Origin: an uncultured Clostridia bacterium | Lineage (GTDB): Bacteria > Bacillota > Clostridia > Christensenellales > CAG-138 | Assembly (NCBI GenBank): GCA_946411635.1 | Contig: CAMKES010000005.1 | Location: forward strand, 1 to 64,000 | Reading direction: 5' to 3' | DNA length: 64,000 bases | Part shown: positions 59,336-64,000 of the stretch, piece after piece | Layout: each line of letters starts with the position of its first letter | How positions within the stretch are numbered: the first letter of the stretch is position 1 | Made by a program: the position numbers and the translations under genes | The notes under the pieces: model-generated | What the model saw: only the letters and a program-made list of their open reading frames with translations | Database searches by the model: none | What the model was told of the DNA's origin: nothing

Positions 59336-60265
59336 ATGGCGCTCACAAAGAAAACGGCAAGGTGGCTTTATCGGAACTGCCGCGAATCGTTCGCGGGAAA
59401 GACCGTGCTGATCACCGGCGCGAACAGCGGCGTCGGCTTCAAATCGGCGGAACTGATGGCGTATCTCGGCGCGGACGTCATCATGGCGTGCCGCAGCGGG
59501 GAAAAGGCAAACGCGGCAAAGGCTGCGCTTTTAAGGGAGTATCCGGACGCCCGCATCGACGTGATGCCGCTGGATCTTGCGGATCTTTCGTCCGTCGCGG
59601 CATTTGCGGAACGGCTCAGAGCGGAGCGGATCGATATCGACGTATTCCTGCACAACGCCGGCGTTTTCCGCAAACCCGGACAGACCACGAAGGACGGGTT
59701 CGAACTCGTTCTCGGCACGAACTATCTCGGCGCGTTCGATCTTGCGGAGCGCGTGCTGCCGTATCTTGCGTCCCTTCCGCACGGGGTCCTGTTTGTCAAT
59801 ACGATCTCGATCATTCATAAGATCGGGCGGATCGATTACGACGATTTCTTCTGCCGAAAGCGGTACGGAAACTTCGCCGTTTACGCGCGGTCCAAGCTGT
59901 GTCTTGCAAAATACACGTATCGGAAAGCGCAGCAGTACGAAAACAAGGGCGTGCGGATCTTCATGAGCCATCCCGGCATTTCGATCACGCCGCTCGGCGC
60001 AAACGCGTTCGGTCCCGTCGTCAGGCGGCTGTCGTCGGTCTTCGGATGGATCTTCAATTCGCCCGAAAAGTCCGCGCTTTCGCTTCCGTATCTCATGTCG
60101 AACGAATTCCCGCCCGGAAGCGTCGTCGGTCCGCGCGGGTTTCTGAACGGATGGGGATATCCGTCGCGCAACGGAATTGCCCGCAAGGTCAGAACCGGGG
60201 GCGAAGAACTTATCGCCTTCACGCGCGCCCTGCTCGCGCGCGCCGGAAACCGGACCGACGCATAG
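59336..60265 (+). CDS. Short-chain dehydrogenase/reductase
   Basis: A 309-residue SDR with the cofactor motif TGANSGVG (about 27-34), HNAG (about 104-107), serine in VNTISIIHK and the catalytic YARSK. The sequence, including ACRSGEKANAAK (Arg for NADP preference), is closest to retinol dehydrogenase/protochlorophyllide reductase-like SDRs. Substrate unknown; its neighbours suggest lipid or acyl metabolism, but a terminator separates it from them. GGAGGTGGGGGA precedes the ATG. Confidence 0.82.
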   Translation: MALTKKTARWLYRNCRESFAGKTVLITGANSGVGFKSAELMAYLGADVIMACRSGEKANAAKAALLREYPDARIDVMPLDLADLSSVAAFAERLRAERIDIDVFLHNAGVFRKPGQTTKDGFELVLGTNYLGAFDLAERVLPYLASLPHGVLFVNTISIIHKIGRIDYDDFFCRKRYGNFAVYARSKLCLAKYTYRKAQQYENKGVRIFMSHPGISITPLGANAFGPVVRRLSSVFGWIFNSPEKSALSLPYLMSNEFPPGSVVGPRGFLNGWGYPSRNGIARKVRTGGEELIAFTRALLARAGNRTDA

Positions 60266-60285
60266 CGGCGTCTGCAAAAGGAAAG

Positions 60286-60313
60286 AAAAAGACCGCCTTT
60301 CGGCGGTCTTTTT
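60286..60313 (+). terminator. Bidirectional terminator between SDR and protease genes
   Basis: AAAAAGACCGCC/GGCGGTCTTTTT (12 bp, loop TTTC), between convergent genes. Confidence 0.9.
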
Positions 60314-60327
60314 GCGTTTCGGTTCGA

Positions 60328-63300
60328 TCAGCCGATCACGGTGGTGTAGACCGTGGTTTCGGCGGCGTCCGCCAGTTTCCAGAAGCGGATCGCCGTGTCG
60401 GCGGTACGGCCGACGGCGAAGTAGCCCTTCGCGTTGAAGGACAGATGCGCGTTGGTCCTGCTCGCGGCGTTGGTCGCGTCGACGGCCGCGCCGTTCATCG
60501 CGAACGCCCAGCGGCAGTAGCTTGCCGCGTCGGTCTTGTAACTGTAAAGGTAGCCGCCCTTGCTCGCAAGGTACGTGCCGGTCGAAGCGTTCCGGACGGA
60601 GAACCTGCCGCCTGCGCTCGTGACGGTAAACAGATAGGCGTCGCTCACGTTCGTCAGCGTTGTGCCGTCGATCGTCATGCCCGCGTCCGCAAGCTTCACG
60701 GCGCCGCCTGCCGTCTTCGACTCGTACTTCTTCGTGCCGGAAAGTCCCTTGAGCACGGTTGCATCCGCGCCGCTGCCGAAGGTGACGACGTAACTGCCGC
60801 TCCAGTCGTCGGGCGCGGCGGTCAGCAGCCGATAGCCCGCGGCGGCGGTCTCGACGTGCGAATACAGCGCGATGAGCGTAATATCCGCGGTCGCCGCGTA
60901 TGAGCCAGTGAGCACGGTATCCGGCAGCACGGAGGCGTTGTCGACGGTTTCGGTGACCCAGCCCAGGAAGGTGTATCCGCCCGGTGCGCCGGCCGTGGGC
61001 AGCGTGACGGATTCGCCCTCGCGGCAGGTCACGGCTTCAGGCACCGTCACGCCCGCGGGCACGGAGAAGGAGACCGTGTAAACGCGGCCCGTGGGATCGA
61101 CGTAGCTGTCGACGAAGGAATAACCGCAGACGGTGCAGACGTGCTCGGTGTAGCCCTGCTCGGCCGCGGTCGGCGCAACGACCGTGTCGGTATAGGCGCA
61201 GGCTTCGGTGACGGTCCTGCCGCAGACGGAGCAGACGTGCTTATGCGTGCCGTCGTTGTTGGAAACGCAGGCGCCGTAGGCGTGTTCGCCGGTAGCGGGG
61301 AGGATCGTATCGGCCTGCGTGATCTCGTGCTGCGCGGCAGCGTCGGAGAAGTATTTCCCGCACGGCGCGCAGAACCAGTATTCGATATTGCCCGCGGCGG
61401 CGCAGGTGGGCGCCTTGGCGGCGACGTGCGTCAGATCATGGACGTGCGCCGCGCCGCCGATCTCGGTCGCGTAGGAATATGTTTCCGTCGGGTTCTGCTT
61501 ATAGAACTTGAACTCGCTGCCGTAGCGGGTCAGGGAGAAGCCGAACGCGCTGCTGACCGCCAGATACGGGATCGAGCCCGCGCTGTTGTTCTTGAGATAC
61601 ATCTCGTCGTCGTCGATCTCGAAGGTCCAGGTCGTGTCGGACGTCCGGAATGCCGGATAGGCGTAGAACGCGTACGCGGCGATGCCGCTGCCGGTGTTCT
61701 TGCTGCCGTAATAGCTGCCCTCGCTCACGCTCATGAGGGAGAATCCGTAGCTCGTGGCGGCGACCTCAAAGACGTACGCGTCGGGCACGTTGCTGAGCGT
61801 CGTGCCGCTGCGCGTGATGCCGGTGTCGGCAAAGAGCGTGGACGCGCCGGTGGAGGTGTTTTCAAGATTGACGCCGTCGGTCCCGGCGGACAGGCCGGTC
61901 AGCGCGTATTCCTTGGTTGAGCCCGAAGGCGTCGCCACGAGGACGTACTTGCCGACCCAGGTGTCCGGCGCGGAAGTGAGCAGTTCATAGGTCACGGGCG
62001 CGTTGATGGGTTCGGCGTGCTGATAGAGCGCGTAGACCGCGGGGACGGAGACCGTCAGCTTAAAGGTCGCGCCGGGCTGATAGAAAGCGGGCTTTTCCGC
62101 CGTCTCGGAGACGGGCGCGGTGACCCAGCCGAGGAAACTCCAGCCGTCCGCGGCGGGCGCGGTTTCCGGAAGCCGGATCTTTTCGCCGGCGGTGCCGGGA
62201 ATCGTCGTATATACCGCGCCGAGCGCCACGCACTGCAGTTCCATCGGAACGGGATCCTCGGGAACGTCCTTCGTGAACGCCTTGATGCGGTAGTTGCCGT
62301 CGCCGGACTTGTTGGTCCAGCCGTCGTCGTTCGCGGCTTTGAAATAGGAGGTGTTCGGATGCGTCATATGGATCAGACCCATATGATAGTACTGATCCTC
62401 CTGGATGGTAGTGTCGTACGCGACGTTGATGTCGCTGCCGGAGAAGGTGATCACGACGGCGAAGCGCTGTCCCGGCGTCAGGGTTACGGCGTGGTCCAGC
62501 TTGATCGTCCGGTAGCCCCAGTAATCGAAGTTGCCCTCCGCGCCTGCGGCGTACGTGCCGGAGGTCGGGTCGTCGACCGAGCCGTCGAGGTAGACGCTCA
62601 CGACGTAGTCGGTGTTGTCGCCGTAGAGCGCCAGCGCGATCGCTTCGAGCGTTTCGTTTCCGTTGGCGGTAAAGACCTGCGCGACGGAATCGCCGGTGAC
62701 CATCTCCTGGGAGTTGTAATAGTTGCCGGAGCCGTCGTACTGGTAATTGTGGTCGTAGTTGTCGACGTCTTCGACGGTGAAGAAGGAGATATAGCTCGCG
62801 CAGGTGGCGGAGTCCTCGTAGGAGACGTAGAAGTAGCCGTCCCTGCCGATGTCGGTGCCCCAGGAGTTTTTGACGATCCACGCGCCGTCATGCGTCGGGC
62901 GGTAGCCCTGGTTAAAGTTTTCCTTGGAAAACGTGTCGTCCCATCCGACGACGGTGACGTCGTGATCGGCGTAGTAGAAGCCCGGATCCTGATACGCCAC
63001 GGCGGACTGGATCCAGCAGATGGTGCCGGCGGACGTGTTGACGCCCCCGTGATACGCCGTGCTCGCAGCGTTGCTGATGCGAACGCCCATCGAGCCCGCG
63101 CCGTATTCCATGATGCAGCGTTTGACTTCATCGATATTCGCGCCGAAGAAGTGCTTGACCGAGGTCACGTGCGCGACGTTGTTCTGGTAGGCGTGTTCGC
63201 TGCCGAGCCCCGCGGAGCTTGCGGAGCTGTACATCAGCGCGACGTCCGACTCGTCGGCAAGACCCGTCCAGCGCATCAGCGGATAGCTGACGAGCTCGCC

Positions 63301-63807
63301 CGTGCCGCCCGCTTCGAGGAAGTCGCCGCTCGAATGAGTGCTGAGGAAATACGTTTTGTCGCCGGTGAGCATGCCCTCGGCGTCATAGGCGTCGGTATAG
63401 GTGTAGTACGCGAGGTGGTACTCGGACAGGTTCAGGCTGAGATCTGCTTTCGGTCCGTTTTCGCCCACGTGAACGCCGTGCTTGATCATGTACGCTTCGC
63501 AGGACGCGGCCGTGCCGAACGTCCAGCAGGTGTTGTGGTCGCCCTGGTTTTTCACGGGGGTGATGTAGCCGTAATCGCGGCTGTCATATTTGTCCGGCAG
63601 ATCCGCCGCGCCGTCTCTCGACGGATTGTAGACGGGGCTCGAACCGCCGTGCGGAAGCTCGGGCAGGCGGCCCGTTCCGTGCTGCGCGTAGTCCGAACCG
63701 ATGTCTTTCGGCGTAAGTCCCCGTTCGGCAAACGCCGCGGGCACGAGACCCCAGACAAGGATCGCGGTGATCAAAAGGGCAAGGATTCGTTTCGGGAATC
63801 TGTTCAC
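60328..63807 (-). CDS. Secreted papain-family (C1A) cysteine protease, multidomain
   Basis: A 1159-residue protein with a signal peptide (1-27). The protease domain has Q88, C94 (NQGDHNTCWTFGTA), H282 (ADHDVTVVGWDD) and N314 (VKNSWGTDIG). A lectin-like beta domain follows (about 330-510), then alternating modules: an FLGWVT repeat (about 545-590), a copy of a YELLTSAPDTW module (about 605-800), a CxxC/His-rich section (about 815-905), a second FLGWVT repeat, and a second YRLLTAAPDDW module to the end. No sortase or dockerin is seen, so it is released or loosely bound. GTG start behind AAGGAGAACAC. Confidence 0.88.
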   Translation of the reverse strand: MNRFPKRILALLITAILVWGLVPAAFAERGLTPKDIGSDYAQHGTGRLPELPHGGSSPVYNPSRDGAADLPDKYDSRDYGYITPVKNQGDHNTCWTFGTAASCEAYMIKHGVHVGENGPKADLSLNLSEYHLAYYTYTDAYDAEGMLTGDKTYFLSTHSSGDFLEAGGTGELVSYPLMRWTGLADESDVALMYSSASSAGLGSEHAYQNNVAHVTSVKHFFGANIDEVKRCIMEYGAGSMGVRISNAASTAYHGGVNTSAGTICWIQSAVAYQDPGFYYADHDVTVVGWDDTFSKENFNQGYRPTHDGAWIVKNSWGTDIGRDGYFYVSYEDSATCASYISFFTVEDVDNYDHNYQYDGSGNYYNSQEMVTGDSVAQVFTANGNETLEAIALALYGDNTDYVVSVYLDGSVDDPTSGTYAAGAEGNFDYWGYRTIKLDHAVTLTPGQRFAVVITFSGSDINVAYDTTIQEDQYYHMGLIHMTHPNTSYFKAANDDGWTNKSGDGNYRIKAFTKDVPEDPVPMELQCVALGAVYTTIPGTAGEKIRLPETAPAADGWSFLGWVTAPVSETAEKPAFYQPGATFKLTVSVPAVYALYQHAEPINAPVTYELLTSAPDTWVGKYVLVATPSGSTKEYALTGLSAGTDGVNLENTSTGASTLFADTGITRSGTTLSNVPDAYVFEVAATSYGFSLMSVSEGSYYGSKNTGSGIAAYAFYAYPAFRTSDTTWTFEIDDDEMYLKNNSAGSIPYLAVSSAFGFSLTRYGSEFKFYKQNPTETYSYATEIGGAAHVHDLTHVAAKAPTCAAAGNIEYWFCAPCGKYFSDAAAQHEITQADTILPATGEHAYGACVSNNDGTHKHVCSVCGRTVTEACAYTDTVVAPTAAEQGYTEHVCTVCGYSFVDSYVDPTGRVYTVSFSVPAGVTVPEAVTCREGESVTLPTAGAPGGYTFLGWVTETVDNASVLPDTVLTGSYAATADITLIALYSHVETAAAGYRLLTAAPDDWSGSYVVTFGSGADATVLKGLSGTKKYESKTAGGAVKLADAGMTIDGTTLTNVSDAYLFTVTSAGGRFSVRNASTGTYLASKGGYLYSYKTDAASYCRWAFAMNGAAVDATNAASRTNAHLSFNAKGYFAVGRTADTAIRFWKLADAAETTVYTTVIG

Positions 63808-64000
63808 GGTGTGTTCTCCTTCGCATCATTTCTGTCCGGGCCCGCGCCGGGGAACGGAGCATGATATGGTTCACTATACCATAAACGCCGCGGTTTTGCC
63901 ATTCGTTTTTCCGGCATACCGCGGCGTTTTCAACAATATATTTTCGGAAGACGGAACCGGCCCGCCGTCAGCGGATGAAGTCCGCCAGCGCCGACGTGTC

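Noticed and set aside
63968..64000. Possible C-terminus of a further minus-strand gene at the window edge
   Set aside because: Eleven codons ending in TGA at 63968-63970 are open, but this is too short to support a call.

Overview
The window reads as a chromosome segment of an anaerobic, amino-acid-fermenting, GC-rich member of the Clostridia (Firmicutes). The evidence is the ferredoxin-linked 2-oxoacid oxidoreductase, a complete lysine-to-butyrate fermentation gene set, a CIRCE element, AGGAGG-type ribosome binding sites, BspA-type surface proteins, and lysine and yybP-ykoY riboswitches. Coding is dense on both strands with short operons and many strong intrinsic terminators. No rRNA operon, CRISPR array or intact prophage is visible.

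Layout. 1-0.6 kb: AT-rich sequence, a tRNA 3' half followed by its terminator (possibly the edge of an integrated element), then a dispersed palindromic repeat. 0.6-9.7 kb: amino-acid fermentation genes, comprising a P-loop ATPase, a four-subunit 2-oxoacid:ferredoxin oxidoreductase, a family I CoA-transferase, a FadR-type GntR regulator, a branched-chain aminotransferase, and threonine dehydrogenase with 2-amino-3-ketobutyrate CoA ligase. 9.8-12.8 kb: an autoregulated-looking DUF2975/XRE pair, a replication-initiator fragment with 45-bp tandem repeats, and a HydE-like radical SAM gene. 12.8-25.2 kb: a beta-helix lipoprotein, a Mn-riboswitch-controlled cation antiporter divergent from a CBS-type Mn-dependent pyrophosphatase, a nucleoside kinase, a DUF1461 protein, tsaD, a MATE pump, htpG with a CIRCE element, and tspO. 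25.5-31.3 kb: a membrane-tethered ECF sigma fusion followed by a leucine-rich-repeat surface protein, then a structured intergenic region and two oxidoreductases.

31.4-46.5 kb is the metabolic centrepiece. kamB and kamC come first. Then a lysine riboswitch precedes kal-kce-kdd-kamA-kamD-kamE-atoD-atoA. Convergently transcribed crt-hbd-bcd-etfB-etfA finish the conversion of lysine to acetate and butyrate. The riboswitch terminator shares its 5' arm with the P1 helix of the aptamer. This predicts that lysine switches the catabolic operon on, the reverse of the textbook lysine riboswitch. The Mn riboswitch at 15.5 kb has the same antitermination layout.

46.6-64 kb: a DMT exporter, a palindromic MITE-like repeat, a somewhat AT-richer GNAT/serine hydrolase pair, an esterase, tldD-tldE-formyl-THF cyclo-ligase, a nitrilase-family amidase, and a phosphopantetheinyl transferase fused to an unrecognised C-terminal domain. 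These are followed by an E2-like acyltransferase lacking the usual catalytic His with an acyl-CoA ligase, a short-chain dehydrogenase, and a large secreted papain-family protease. All calls rest on reading the sequence and on remembered family features; no database search was run.
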